DNA of 64,000 nt from JABDBL01 sp963845445 (GCA_963845445.1 CAWJSE010000002.1:620001-684000); one strand, 5' to 3'; shown: positions 8,170 through 16,609, counted from the first letter of the stretch. Made by a program: numbers and translations. Notes: generated by a model from the sequence alone, not told the origin.

Positions 8170-9273
8170 CTACTCTGCATACAGATTTAAACTCTCAATA
8201 GCATATTGGGGATCAATCAGCTTGTAACGGATTTTGTCGCCTTTATTTAGTTTGTTCTGCCGCTCAAGCAGGAACATCTCATCAGGGGTTATTCCAGAGG
8301 CGACAATGTAAATGTTGGGTGCCTCACGGGCCACTTTAATCTCACGTTCGTGAATCACGCCGGTTTTGTCGACAACAAAAATAAAGCGTTTATCTAAAAT
8401 TTCAAACGTGGATTTTTGGGGCACAATGACCGTCTCTTTGATCTTCTTGGGCCATAGTATTTTGCCTGTTTCCCCGTAACGCAGTAGGGCGTGTGGGTTA
8501 CTAAAGCCCGCTCGAAAGGCAATATTGCCTGAGGTACTATTAAAGTCTGACTGAATGGTTTCTATCGTTCCAGTTTCAGGATAAATTTCCTTGTTGGCGA
8601 GTTCCAGTTGCACGTTCTGAGAACCACCCTTTAGCCTGTGTTCCATGTAGTCCAGGTACTGAGCTTCGGGCACATTGAAGTACACCCAAATTCGATGCAT
8701 ATCGCTTAAAGTCGTCAGCAGTTCGTTTTCTTCCAGCAGGCTGCCCAGCCTAATATTACCAAAGCGGCCTATCAGCCCGTCAAACGGGGCTCGAATTTCA
8801 GTAAAGCCTAAATGCGTTTTGGCTAGCTCTAGTTCCGCTTTAGCTTTAGCCAGCTTGGCGGCAGACATGGCGGCTTCAGTGGGGGAAATAATATCTTTGT
8901 CAACAAGTGCCTGGTTATTCTCCAGCTCAATTTTGTAAAGCTCAACCTCTGCTTCTGATTTTTGAACATCGGCTTGGTAGACACTGGGCTTTATTTGAAA
9001 AAGCAATTGTCCCTTATGAACAAGTTCTCCTTCGTCTATCAGTATATTTTGCAGGTACCCCTTCTCTAATGAACGAATTTCAATATGCTGTATGGCTCTA
9101 ATCTGGCAGACATATTCATCATTCAGCGTTAGGTCTTTGACAAGGGGTTTACTGACCTGGTAAGTCGTATGCAATGCTTCTTTGCTGTCAGGCGGTGCCT
9201 GACAGCCTGATATAGAAAGTACGAGCAGTAAGGCGCTGCAACACAGTGCCAGTGTTTTAAACAGTTTCATCAT
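8170..9273 (-). CDS. RND efflux periplasmic adaptor lipoprotein (AcrA-like)
   Basis: Membrane-fusion protein that links the pump to the channel. The best start is the ATG pair at 9271-9273/9268-9270, because the protein then begins MMKLFKTLALCCSALLL with a lipobox SISGC. The frame runs further upstream to 9540, but that part is a shadow of the next gene. After the signal come the lipoyl half-motif (EKGYLQNILIDEGELVHKGQ), an α-hairpin around 110-160, the second lipoyl half (IRAPFDGLIG) and β-barrel/membrane-proximal domains. About 367 residues. First gene of the efflux operon; no regulator is seen beside it. Confidence 0.93.
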   Translation of the reverse strand: MMKLFKTLALCCSALLLVLSISGCQAPPDSKEALHTTYQVSKPLVKDLTLNDEYVCQIRAIQHIEIRSLEKGYLQNILIDEGELVHKGQLLFQIKPSVYQADVQKSEAEVELYKIELENNQALVDKDIISPTEAAMSAAKLAKAKAELELAKTHLGFTEIRAPFDGLIGRFGNIRLGSLLEENELLTTLSDMHRIWVYFNVPEAQYLDYMEHRLKGGSQNVQLELANKEIYPETGTIETIQSDFNSTSGNIAFRAGFSNPHALLRYGETGKILWPKKIKETVIVPQKSTFEILDKRFIFVVDKTGVIHEREIKVAREAPNIYIVASGITPDEMFLLERQNKLNKGDKIRYKLIDPQYAIESLNLYAE

Positions 9274-9466
9274 CCATTGTTTGTTACTTTCACAGCAAAC
9301 GGTCAGCTTACAGCAAGATTGTGACGGTAAAGTGAACATTCGCTTCGTGACCTGGTCGAAAAATAGTTTTGAAAATGATTTAATTTTAGTGTTGCCGTTA
9401 ACCACAGGCCAGAACAGTGGTGACTGCAACAAACTCGCCCAGGGTGCTGCGGCGCTCATGGGCAGC

Positions 9467-10312
9467 TCAGTTGGGCTGGCGCGCTTCAGTGGCCACACGC
9501 TTGCCTTTGGAGCTGGCTTTGCCGCTTGCCAGCATGGCATCGGTCAGGGCGAATTTTGCCAGCGGTTCACGGGAATACGGCTTGAAAAACACCAGCTTGT
9601 GGCGGCTTTTGACGTTGTCCACGCTGAAGGTGATGTTGCCGTTGAGGTGACTGCTGGGCTTGATTTTGCTGGACCACATGCCCGTATCGCCAAGGGGAGA
9701 GGGGAAGAACACGTTGCCCAGCTCGTCCTCCAGTCCGATTTCAAACGTGGAGAACGTATTTTCGGTTTGATTCAAAATGTCCAGCGTCAGCGTAATTTCG
9801 GTCATTTCGCCGAACGGGTGGCGGTCAATGCGCATGCCCACCACCTTCACCTTCAGACCAGGGATGCTGAAATCTTCCGCCGTCTCATCGGGCATGGTCA
9901 TGGTGGGCAGTTTCAGCGGCTCGCTGAGTTTGACTTGCATTTCAGCGCCGGGCTGGAGCATGACGCTTTTACCCTTCATCAGCATGGCGATTGTCAGCCC
10001 GGCAGCCCCACCAATGGCCGCTCCACCCGCCAGGGCGATCCCGTGGCTGGCCACCGCCGCCGCCAGACCGCCATATTGCAGCACCAGCACTGTGCCCACC
10101 ACGCCACCAAAGGCGGTATAGCCCGCCGCGCGCCCGACGACTTTGGCTGCGGCCTTGCCTTTGGAGTCCCGCGTGGTGCTGTTGCCCTCAATCGGGACTT
10201 CACGCCCGTCAGGCGTGATTAAATAATCAAAGCGCGTGTTGATGTAGCCATTGCGGCCAGCGCGCTTCGGCCCTTCCAGGGTGCTCAGCACCCCGTGCAC
10301 CACGCGTGCCAT
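9467..10312 (-). CDS. Secreted DUF4352-like protein, C-terminal piece
   Basis: GC-rich gene, unlike the AT-rich genes further right. It encodes a glycine/alanine-rich hydrophobic segment (AGGAAIGGAAGL, about residues 60-115) and a C-terminal Ig-like domain that resembles DUF4352 (IGLEDELGNVFFPS, then a strand-rich end). The likely N-terminal part is in another frame just upstream; dropping one base near 10300-10308 joins VVIPYGT directly to VVHGVLSTLEGPK. The ATG at 10312 is thus probably internal. Function unknown; the front part recalls TrbI-type β-strands but this is weak. Confidence 0.6.
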   Translation of the reverse strand: MARVVHGVLSTLEGPKRAGRNGYINTRFDYLITPDGREVPIEGNSTTRDSKGKAAAKVVGRAAGYTAFGGVVGTVLVLQYGGLAAAVASHGIALAGGAAIGGAAGLTIAMLMKGKSVMLQPGAEMQVKLSEPLKLPTMTMPDETAEDFSIPGLKVKVVGMRIDRHPFGEMTEITLTLDILNQTENTFSTFEIGLEDELGNVFFPSPLGDTGMWSSKIKPSSHLNGNITFSVDNVKSRHKLVFFKPYSREPLAKFALTDAMLASGKASSKGKRVATEARQPN

Positions 10313-10826
10313 AGGGTATCACCACCCGGCCATCCACCAGCACGTCCTTGCTGATTTTGCCGAAGAACTCATCGCCTTCCACGGTCTCGCCGGCGGCAAT
10401 CTCGGTCGAAAGAACCAGATCCAACGCCGTGCCGGGGGCCACCACACGCACATCCCCCGTGTTGACGGTCGGGCTTTGCGGACGGTTGCGCTCGGTCTGG
10501 ATAATGGTGCTGTGCAGCACCGGGGACTCGCCGCCTTCGGTCGGGGTGTCGGCGGACAAAACGGCCAGCGGGGCGCTGGCGCTCAGGCTCAGCACCAGAC
10601 CCCAGGCGCACAGGGAACGGATGACGGGCAAGGGCACGCGGACAACTCCCGAAAGGCTTGCAAAGCGAGGCCCGCACGGGCACTTACCCTTTAGCGTAGC
10701 CGAAGCGTCGACGGGCTGCCATCCCCTGTGAACGGAAGCCTGGCGTTCAATCGCCTGGCGCTCCGTTGGAGTGACGTACACCTTCAACGGTCGCTTCCGG
10801 TCACGGGTCTCAAAGGTTTCTTCCAT
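10227..10826 (-). CDS. Mobilisation-protein scrap fused to a secreted protein, N-terminal piece
   Basis: The first ~30 codons (RKRPLKVYVTPTERQAIERQ) match the start of MobC-like plasmid mobilisation proteins. The similarity stops abruptly, and after a low-complexity junction a signal peptide appears (SLCAWGLVLSLSASAPLAVL, about residues 70-92), followed by a β-rich segment with APGTALDLVLSTEIAAGETV. The latter continues in the other frame in the piece above. Two unrelated genes seem to have been joined by a rearrangement. The secreted part may really start at a GTG near 10641. Confidence 0.55.
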   Translation of the reverse strand: MEETFETRDRKRPLKVYVTPTERQAIERQASVHRGWQPVDASATLKGKCPCGPRFASLSGVVRVPLPVIRSLCAWGLVLSLSASAPLAVLSADTPTEGGESPVLHSTIIQTERNRPQSPTVNTGDVRVVAPGTALDLVLSTEIAAGETVEGDEFFGKISKDVLVDGRVVIPYGTRGARGAEHPGRAEARWPQWLHQHAL

Positions 10827-10996
10827 GGGTCTCCAAGGCGTCGAGCACGAAGTGCGAGTAAGCCGGCGTCCGTAATCAAGGAACAGAAGCGTCAGTTTGT
10901 GGGCCTACATTACACATCCTGCCTACAAAATCTTATTCCATCTTCTACAAAATTCAAGTAACTTCTACCAAGTGCGTAGCATTGCGAAAGATAGTC

Positions 10997-11070
10997 ATAG
11001 TCGGCATTAGTTTGCAATAGTCGGTAAAAGCTTGCATATGTTGATGGTGGTAGTTTTGCAATAGTCGGCA
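10997..11070 (+). repeat. Iteron-like direct repeats
   Basis: Two back-to-back 20-bp units (10997-11016 and 11017-11036) share ATAGTCGG at the front and TTGCA at the end, and differ at four or five positions between. A third, looser copy ends TTTTGCA at 11060 and is followed by ATAGTCGGCA at 11061-11070. Such arrays are found at plasmid origins and at transposon ends as transposase-binding sites. The neighbouring mobilisation-gene scrap supports an origin on a mobile element. Confidence 0.5.
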
Positions 11071-11122
11071 GATAAACAAAGAACACTTGACAAAAGGTGG
11101 GCTAAACGCCCAAACGACGTTA

Positions 11123-11174
11123 TAGCGCTTCGTTTACACCGAGGGGATTATAGGTTCGAATCCTATACCGCCCA
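11123..11174 (+). other. tRNA-Val(UAC) 3' fragment, likely attachment-site scar
   Basis: The stretch reads as anticodon arm (CTTCG TTTACAC CGAGG, anticodon UAC), variable loop, a perfect T-arm (ATAGG TTCGAAT CCTAT) and the 3' acceptor strand ACCGCCC-A. The 5' acceptor strand and D-arm are absent: upstream bases do not pair. Integrases often cross over inside tRNA genes and leave such a 3' copy at the far end of the island. Base composition changes at this point from GC-rich to AT-rich, which supports an island to the left. Confidence 0.65.
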
Positions 11175-11372
11175 AATCTTCTAAGCATCAGGCTTTCAAG
11201 CCGTTTGAGATGATCGAAAACTCAGCGCCAAAACGTCTCGGGGCTATGCGTGGGGCTATGAATAAGCTGACCATTGGATATTGACATTTCGCAAGCAGAC
11301 CTTTTAAATCCAAATTAAATGCAATAATTTCAGCAGCGAGCGAACTAATACTTTTTATTCAAGCTCAGGCAA

Positions 11373-11999
11373 ATGCAAAATAACTCGGAGCAAAAATATA
11401 AGATTAACCTCAATTCTCCTGCGCAAAAAATTATATCCTTCATAGCCTGTTTTATTGCTTGGTGCACAATGGCTTATTGGTTTATTTTTCTGCCGTACAG
11501 CTGCCATACTCGAGAGAATTTACAAAAAGAATATGAAGAAGTTTTTGCAACGCCCTTTAGTGCTGTGCAAATTAATGATTATACGAATTCAAATAGTGGT
11601 CATGGCCTACGTTTTCTTATGTCAGTACAAGCCAGTTCTCCTATTCAGCTGCGAAATCAAAATGCATTTAAGGAAGTACCGTCTAATTCTAGAGATGCTG
11701 AGCGTTACTTAACCAGGTTGCTCGATAAACATCCAGACTGGATTACCACATGCATGTATACATGTATGCATAAGGAACAGGATAGCTCAGGACCAATTTG
11801 GATCTGTTTTAATCAGTCTAAGAATATGTGTGAAGTCAATGCGCGAGTACTAGAGTCGCAACCTTACAAGCAAGACCCAAATGCCCTTACACCAAAAATC
11901 GCTTCCTTCATAGGCATGCTTCTTGGTGCTGGATTGTGGATATATTTATTTATTCGATTATTAGCTTTTATACTCGGAAAATTTAAACAGAAAATATAA
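11373..11999 (+). CDS. Hypothetical membrane protein with two TM helices
   Basis: Not a family I recognise. The 208 residues contain a TM helix near 20-42 (IISFIACFIAWCTMAYWFIF), a roughly 130-residue extracytoplasmic part with several cysteines, and a second TM helix near 180-202. The DNA is AT-rich like the resident chromosome. It stands alone between the tRNA scar and the RidA gene, which lies on the other strand. Confidence 0.6.
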   Translation: MQNNSEQKYKINLNSPAQKIISFIACFIAWCTMAYWFIFLPYSCHTRENLQKEYEEVFATPFSAVQINDYTNSNSGHGLRFLMSVQASSPIQLRNQNAFKEVPSNSRDAERYLTRLLDKHPDWITTCMYTCMHKEQDSSGPIWICFNQSKNMCEVNARVLESQPYKQDPNALTPKIASFIGMLLGAGLWIYLFIRLLAFILGKFKQKI

Positions 12000-12163
12000 G
12001 AAGCTTTTGCAATTGCCACCGCTCCAAGAGGGGTAAGCTTGAAACGATCCAAAACAAATTGGGTTAAATCAGATGTTCCAGGGACACTATATTTATACTG
12101 GAACCGGCACCCTAAACGACAAGAAGATCCGGTTTGATACCTACATTTTTACTCATTTCATAA

Positions 12164-12553
12164 TCACGATAAGATACAGTCAGCCTCTATTTCAACTAGC
12201 CACTCTTCCGAAATAAATCTATTCACTTCTAAAAAAGTACACGCTGGTCGAATGTCCCCGAAATATTCACCATGAGCTTTTGCAGCCTCTTCCCATTTAG
12301 ACATATCCGTCAGCATGACTCTTGTTCTTATTACACCTTCTAGTGCGCCACCGGCTTCTTCAATAGCTCGTTTTACTATATCTATACAAATTTTTGTTTG
12401 TCCATAGAGATCGCCAGGACAGGCCGTAGATCCATCAGCTTTAATTGCAGCAGTCCCAGCTACAGCAATATAATTACCACTTCTTATGGCGCGTGAAAAA
12501 CCAACAGGTTTTTCTATAGGAGAACCAGAAGATATTTTTAATTTGTTGACCAT
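12164..12553 (-). CDS. RidA/YjgF-family protein without the catalytic arginine
   Basis: Small trimeric fold of 129 residues; RidA enzymes hydrolyse reactive imines and enamines. GFSRAIRSGNYIAVAGTAA and the C-terminal WLVEIEADCIL strand are typical. The position of the catalytic Arg of RidA (in PARSCVEV) is Cys here (RPACTFLEV). The protein probably belongs to a Rid subgroup without imine deaminase activity. It lies 32 bp after the HAD gene on the same strand and is probably co-transcribed with it. Confidence 0.85.
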   Translation of the reverse strand: MVNKLKISSGSPIEKPVGFSRAIRSGNYIAVAGTAAIKADGSTACPGDLYGQTKICIDIVKRAIEEAGGALEGVIRTRVMLTDMSKWEEAAKAHGEYFGDIRPACTFLEVNRFISEEWLVEIEADCILS

Positions 12554-12585
12554 ATCGCTTCACTATGGGTTGGTACAAAAACGAT

Positions 12586-13257
12586 TTATTCTAGCATGTC
12601 GTAAGTTAATTGTTCCAAAGATGATATATGCAAATCGGCGGCAGATAAATCTTGATCACTTGTATAACAATTCGGAATAGCTATAAATTTCATTCCGGCA
12701 TCCTTTGCACCATTCAAATCTTTATCCGCATCGCCAATCACAAAAGTTTGCTCTGGTAGAAAACCAAGCTGATCAGCAAGGTATTTCAGTCGCGAGGACT
12801 TCTTTTTCCTGCTTCCATAATGCGCTTCATCCAAGACCATATCACCAGAGGTGATAGCAGAAAACGCAGAAGCTAATTTTAAACCCCGGAGCATTAGTAA
12901 AATATTCTCCTTAGTTGTAGATGAATCAAGTCCAAGAGGAACACCTTTTTGTTTTAGCTCAATAACAGCGTTATACGCTCCTGACATAACAACTAGATTT
13001 GTATTGATTGATTCTTGAAATAAGCGATCTTTTTCTGGAAGAAGTTCGGGAACAGTTTTAATAAGATCATTTCTTCCAATTGCGTTGAGATAATCGGGCA
13101 ACGCGAGTCCGCGCTTAGTCCAAAACTCAGTAAATTCTGTAATCTTAAACTCAATTTCATATGGTTTTAGAACCTGCTTGTAGGCTTCATAATAAGCTAT
13201 TTCAGTATCAACCAATGTACCGTTTAGGTCAAAAATCACGGCAAAGTTTGATGTCAT
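12586..13257 (-). CDS. HAD-superfamily phosphatase/mutase-like hydrolase
   Basis: Haloacid-dehalogenase fold with a β-phosphoglucomutase-like cap, 223 residues. Motif I is FDLNGTLVDTE with nucleophile Asp10; the usual second Asp is Asn12. Motif II is LDSSTT, motif III a Lys in YGSRKKKSS, and motif IV VIGDADKDLNGA. Asn at the second position may alter the acid-base step, so the substrate cannot be given. It leads a two-gene unit with the RidA-like gene. Confidence 0.85.
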   Translation of the reverse strand: MTSNFAVIFDLNGTLVDTEIAYYEAYKQVLKPYEIEFKITEFTEFWTKRGLALPDYLNAIGRNDLIKTVPELLPEKDRLFQESINTNLVVMSGAYNAVIELKQKGVPLGLDSSTTKENILLMLRGLKLASAFSAITSGDMVLDEAHYGSRKKKSSRLKYLADQLGFLPEQTFVIGDADKDLNGAKDAGMKFIAIPNCYTSDQDLSAADLHISSLEQLTYDMLE

Positions 13258-13382
13258 TGTTATTACCTTGAATTTGAAATTATCCCGAAATTGGACTCAG
13301 CTAACAGCAATATAGAAAACAGTGAGACTATTACTGCACTTCCAGTTGAATCCTCTTCTTAGTACAAATTTTATTCTTGTTC

Positions 13383-13907
13383 TCAAAGTTGGGTTTCGGT
13401 TGACTGCGGGCTGAGTGTCTTCAGCAAATCTTTCATTAGAAGCCACATTCTCAGCCCATCGGGAGGATAAGTTTCAAAGTCATAACTTTTGTAAAAAGCC
13501 TTAGCTTGGTCATCAATCGCATCTACAATTATTGCCCGGATAGGAACACTTTGGCTTACGAAGGCTGCGCCTTTAAGGGCGTGACCCAAAAGCCTTGAGC
13601 CAAGCCCTTTGCCTTGATGTTTAGAATGAATAGCCAGTCGCGCAATTAGAAAAACGGGAATTGAATGTTTAGCCAGTCCTTTCTTTATTCGCCCTGGTGT
13701 AGAGTCGATATGGTCAACTGAAATCACGTTGTAAGAATAATAACCAATAACAACTTTATCGCCTTCGGTTATCACCATCGTTTTAGTATGACCGGAGCTT
13801 TGGCTTTGCCAGGCGTATTTTTTCAGCCAACTGCTCAATGGCTCTTTACCGCAGTCAAACGCGTCTAGGTCGTGCTCTTTTATAAGCCGCTGAGGCTCGG
13901 AGCCCAT
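13383..13907 (-). CDS. GNAT toxin, TacT/AtaT family
   Basis: Type II toxin that acetylates aminoacyl-tRNA. The protein has the family's N-terminal signature LDAFDCGKEPLSSWLKKYA, the acetyl-CoA loop QGKGLG (98-103) after RLAIHSKH, and a candidate catalytic Tyr139 in KAFYKSYDF. At 174 residues it is normal length and intact. The ATG follows the antitoxin's TAA with no gap, so the two are translated from one message. Target tRNA not predictable. Confidence 0.92.
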   Translation of the reverse strand: MGSEPQRLIKEHDLDAFDCGKEPLSSWLKKYAWQSQSSGHTKTMVITEGDKVVIGYYSYNVISVDHIDSTPGRIKKGLAKHSIPVFLIARLAIHSKHQGKGLGSRLLGHALKGAAFVSQSVPIRAIIVDAIDDQAKAFYKSYDFETYPPDGLRMWLLMKDLLKTLSPQSTETQL

Positions 13908-14189
13908 TTAATAATCCCGTTTATTCGACTGAGATAATTTCTTCTTCAGGTTGGGAAGAACTCGAGCGGGGCGACTCAGCGCCTGCTCGATCAGATTCCA
14001 TTGTGCATCGGTAACCACAAAACGTGTTTGTTCATGGACTACGGCTTCGGCCGCAACAACCGCTTGTTGACGTATAAAACTAGTTGGGCTAGTGCACTGC
14101 AAGGTGGCAGCTTGTTTGATTACAGCCTCTTCTTGCTGACTGAGGCGAATATCAAATTTTTCTGTTTTTAGGTTATCCTTGATAGTCAT
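13908..14189 (-). CDS. DUF1778 antitoxin, TacA family
   Basis: Ribbon-helix-helix antitoxin of about 93 residues. The ATG at 14187-14189 (MTIKDNLKTEKFDIRLS) is preferred over an upstream in-frame ATG at 14252, because an AAAGG ribosome site precedes it and the upstream part would overlap the operator. RHH helix: DIRLSQQEEAVIKQAATLQ. The C-terminus after FVVTDAQWNLIEQAL is the toxin-binding arm. The complex with toxin represses the operon. Confidence 0.9.
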   Translation of the reverse strand: MTIKDNLKTEKFDIRLSQQEEAVIKQAATLQCTSPTSFIRQQAVVAAEAVVHEQTRFVVTDAQWNLIEQALSRPARVLPNLKKKLSQSNKRDY

Positions 14190-14230
14190 GGCAATACCTT
14201 TAGCAAAATATATAATACATAATATCATAT

Positions 14231-14251
14231 TGTCATGACATTGTCTAGACA
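14231..14251 (-). promoter_or_regulatory. Twin palindromic operators of the TacAT pair
   Basis: Two perfect 10-bp palindromes, TGTCATGACA (14231-14240) and TGTCTAGACA (14242-14251), share the TGTC-NN-GACA form and lie one base apart, 40-60 bp before the antitoxin start. This is a fitting binding site for two RHH dimers side by side. AT-rich promoter sequence lies between them and the start codon. Confidence 0.7.
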
Positions 14252-14252
14252 A

Positions 14253-14735
14253 AAATAAATATTCCCTTCGGGAGGCTAGATAGCAGGACTTCGCTATTCA
14301 AACCAGGAAATCCTATCAACGCTTGCTAGACTGCCTTTCTTTAATTGGGACGATTTTCTGAGGAAATGAAGTAGACTATTACCTGCTGACGGAGCACTTA
14401 ACATATGAGACTCCCGTCCAGCAATAGGCATTATATGAGTCTGACCATTTTGATCAGAAAACAGCTTAGCTCGAAGGAATTCTAATCTTCCTGACGGTTT
14501 GATATATCAGATTCCATAGCCAGCGGCGAGAATATTGATAAATCTGCTCAAGTTATAAAATTCATGCAAACAGGCTATTACTCCTGATGAATTGCAACGT
14601 AGTAGTATGAAACAAGCTAAGTTGTGATTTGGAAGGTTAGCAAAGGTGGTAAGTTGTAAATGCTTCCCTTTGATTCCATATACAGGGGTTAGAAAAATAT
14701 TTTGCAAGAGCAAAAAAATTGGGTGAGAAATTAAG
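14253..14735. other. Intergenic stretch without a gene
   Basis: Nearly 480 bases with stops in all frames apart from one unconvincing 68-codon frame on the minus strand (14507-14713). No hairpin or repeat stands out. It separates the TacAT promoter from the next plus-strand gene. Confidence 0.4.
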
Positions 14736-15968
14736 ATGATACCTTCTATATTGGTGGCTAAGAATCTTCTGGCTACAAGAGCAAAGTCAGCACCAACTAT
14801 TTCGCAGATTAGCGAGGCACTAATAGATCAAAAAATTGCTTGGGCCAACCTAGAAGTACATTTCGCTACTGGGTTTGGTTATGCCAATGCTACCAAGTCC
14901 TTAAAGTCTATTGCTAAAAAATATCTCTTTCTTCAGCCATATTTCAGACAAACACAATCGACCAATATATATGCAAAGCTCGATCCCTCGACAGAACAAA
15001 ATTTTGATGAGGCAATTAAGTGCAAGGATAAAACTCTTATGGTGCAGCAGTGTATTAGTTATAACCTAGCGTCCGATGCACCGAATATAGATGACACGCT
15101 AAAACAACTTTCACAAATCTTGGTTGACTTCCCTTCCAAAAACTACAAGTATGTACTGACAGTTACATTCAACGAGTTAGATTTTGGCCCGCATACTCTG
15201 GCTAAGGTTACTAACGATTATGTAGAAGGGCGCGAAGAATTTATGACGGGCTTGAGCCCAGCTATGCGTGGCTATATCACTAAGCTAATTTGCAGTTTTG
15301 TACAGTTTAGTAATTCTGGTCGCACCCTGCGAATTGCAACGCATTGCTTGTTGCCAGAAACTTCTGCCCTTACCGACATTCCTAAACTGGCGATACCCGA
15401 AAAGTTCACCACTTTTGTACATAGTCTTTACGACTTTAAACTCAATGAAATTAAGCGTACACCAATTTATTCGACAACCGAACTAAGACAACAAAAGGAG
15501 ATAGCCACGCAAGCATTGGCTAAGCGTACCTCACTTTCTGTCGACGAAATAAAAGAAGCATCAGTAAATTACTATAATAAACTTACACTCAATCAACGTA
15601 TAGCTTTGGAGCAAAAACTTTATGAGCATATATTCAATTTGCCCTATACCAGGGAAGTCCCCTTAACTGATGCTAATGACCAGCAGAAGGAATTTTATCT
15701 GTCGATGATTCAGGCAGACATGCACAGAGCGAACAAGCAAGATCGATACACAAATACGCAGATCGGCCACCTTAGAGGAATTGCGGCAAAGGCTATGGTA
15801 AATGATTCATTCGTATCATTTGACGCTCTTGCTATCGCAGACAATCCGGTTCAGCAAAAACTTAATGCTCACACCGAAGAAATGAATAGCCATTTGAAAG
15901 CAGTAAAGGAGGCTGCTTCCAAAGCAATGTACACTTTAGCACAAGAAAAAAGCTACCGCATCAAATAG
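14736..15968 (+). CDS. Unrecognised protein, N-terminal piece of a split gene
   Basis: I do not recognise the family. The 410 residues are soluble and mostly helical towards the end (QKLNAHTEEMNSHLKAVKEA). The frame stops at 15966-15968, but a -1 step in the A6 run at 15946-15951 continues without a stop into the next piece as KKLPHQIEKYYFCFQAVEPH. The complete protein would be about 620 residues. Its neighbours are a TacAT pair and a decayed XRE regulator, a setting typical of accessory DNA. Confidence 0.6.
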   Translation: MIPSILVAKNLLATRAKSAPTISQISEALIDQKIAWANLEVHFATGFGYANATKSLKSIAKKYLFLQPYFRQTQSTNIYAKLDPSTEQNFDEAIKCKDKTLMVQQCISYNLASDAPNIDDTLKQLSQILVDFPSKNYKYVLTVTFNELDFGPHTLAKVTNDYVEGREEFMTGLSPAMRGYITKLICSFVQFSNSGRTLRIATHCLLPETSALTDIPKLAIPEKFTTFVHSLYDFKLNEIKRTPIYSTTELRQQKEIATQALAKRTSLSVDEIKEASVNYYNKLTLNQRIALEQKLYEHIFNLPYTREVPLTDANDQQKEFYLSMIQADMHRANKQDRYTNTQIGHLRGIAAKAMVNDSFVSFDALAIADNPVQQKLNAHTEEMNSHLKAVKEAASKAMYTLAQEKSYRIK

Positions 15969-16078
15969 AAAAGTATTATTTTTGTTTTCAAGCTGTAGAA
16001 CCACACGCTAGTCCCAAGGAAACGTATGTTCCCTATAATTACATATGGGTACCGGATGAAGCAGAGATACCTAAATCT

Positions 16079-16609
16079 TTGAAAGAATTAGGATACGAAA
16101 GAGAAGCCATTCGACCAACTAAAGAGGAAATTGAGAAATATACAAAAATTCCGTCTTTGCCTAAAACGTGTATAGACGGCATTGATTGTTTTGCTATTCA
16201 CTGTGATCGCGAAAAGTTCGACCGCAAGAAAATTCTGAATAAATCCTTCAAACCATTAGGATACGAAACGGTAAAGCAAGGGGTGGGTAGCGTCGGCTTA
16301 TATGAATTTAAAAAGCAATTATCAGAACATGAGGCTTTGCTGTTGAGTTTTGATTTTGGCTCGTGGCGACAAACCATCAAAGGACATTTCTCTTATCAAA
16401 GCGGTCTATCTCTAGGTGCAAAGAGAGCAGGCTTCGTGCTGCCCTTTATTTACTGGACTATATCCTATCCACATGGAGGCATGATAGAAATGAAAATCTC
16501 CAGTGAAAAGCTATTCACAATGGCATTTGATAACATCGCCTTCCTAGCAAATATGCTAGAAAAGAACATGTGCCACAATTCCGAGATGCTTGGAAGACAG
16601 TTAGCTTAG
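16079..16609 (+). CDS. Unrecognised protein, C-terminal piece of the same split gene
   Basis: This frame is open from about 15951, so the TTG at 16079 is not a real start. The open upstream codons encode protein-like sequence (TYVPYNYIWVPDEAEIPKSL). The region ends with a hydrophobic strand-rich part (FVLPFIYWTISYPHGGMIEM). No catalytic motif is recognised. The 3' end overlaps the stop of the XRE remnant on the other strand by nine bases. Confidence 0.55.
   Translation: MKELGYEREAIRPTKEEIEKYTKIPSLPKTCIDGIDCFAIHCDREKFDRKKILNKSFKPLGYETVKQGVGSVGLYEFKKQLSEHEALLLSFDFGSWRQTIKGHFSYQSGLSLGAKRAGFVLPFIYWTISYPHGGMIEMKISSEKLFTMAFDNIAFLANMLEKNMCHNSEMLGRQLA

Noticed and set aside
9777..10731. Several plus-strand frames opposite the GC-rich DUF4352-like gene
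   Set aside because: High GC content leaves long open frames on the other strand; these encode Arg/Pro/Ala-rich sequence without any domain.
11096..11174. A complete tRNA gene ending at the ACCGCCC acceptor strand
   Set aside because: The bases where the 5' acceptor strand and D-arm should be do not pair with the 3' strand.
11864..12160. Protein-like codons on the minus strand (DLTQFVLDRFKLTPLGA) between the hypothetical membrane protein and the RidA gene
   Set aside because: They run into the antisense of the membrane protein gene and I could not tie them to a family; possibly a gene tail, not listed as a feature.
15946..15968. Programmed -1 frameshifting at the A6 run
   Set aside because: The pairing of the A-site tRNA after slippage would be poor, no stimulating hairpin is evident, and the same kind of break occurs in many unrelated genes in this window.
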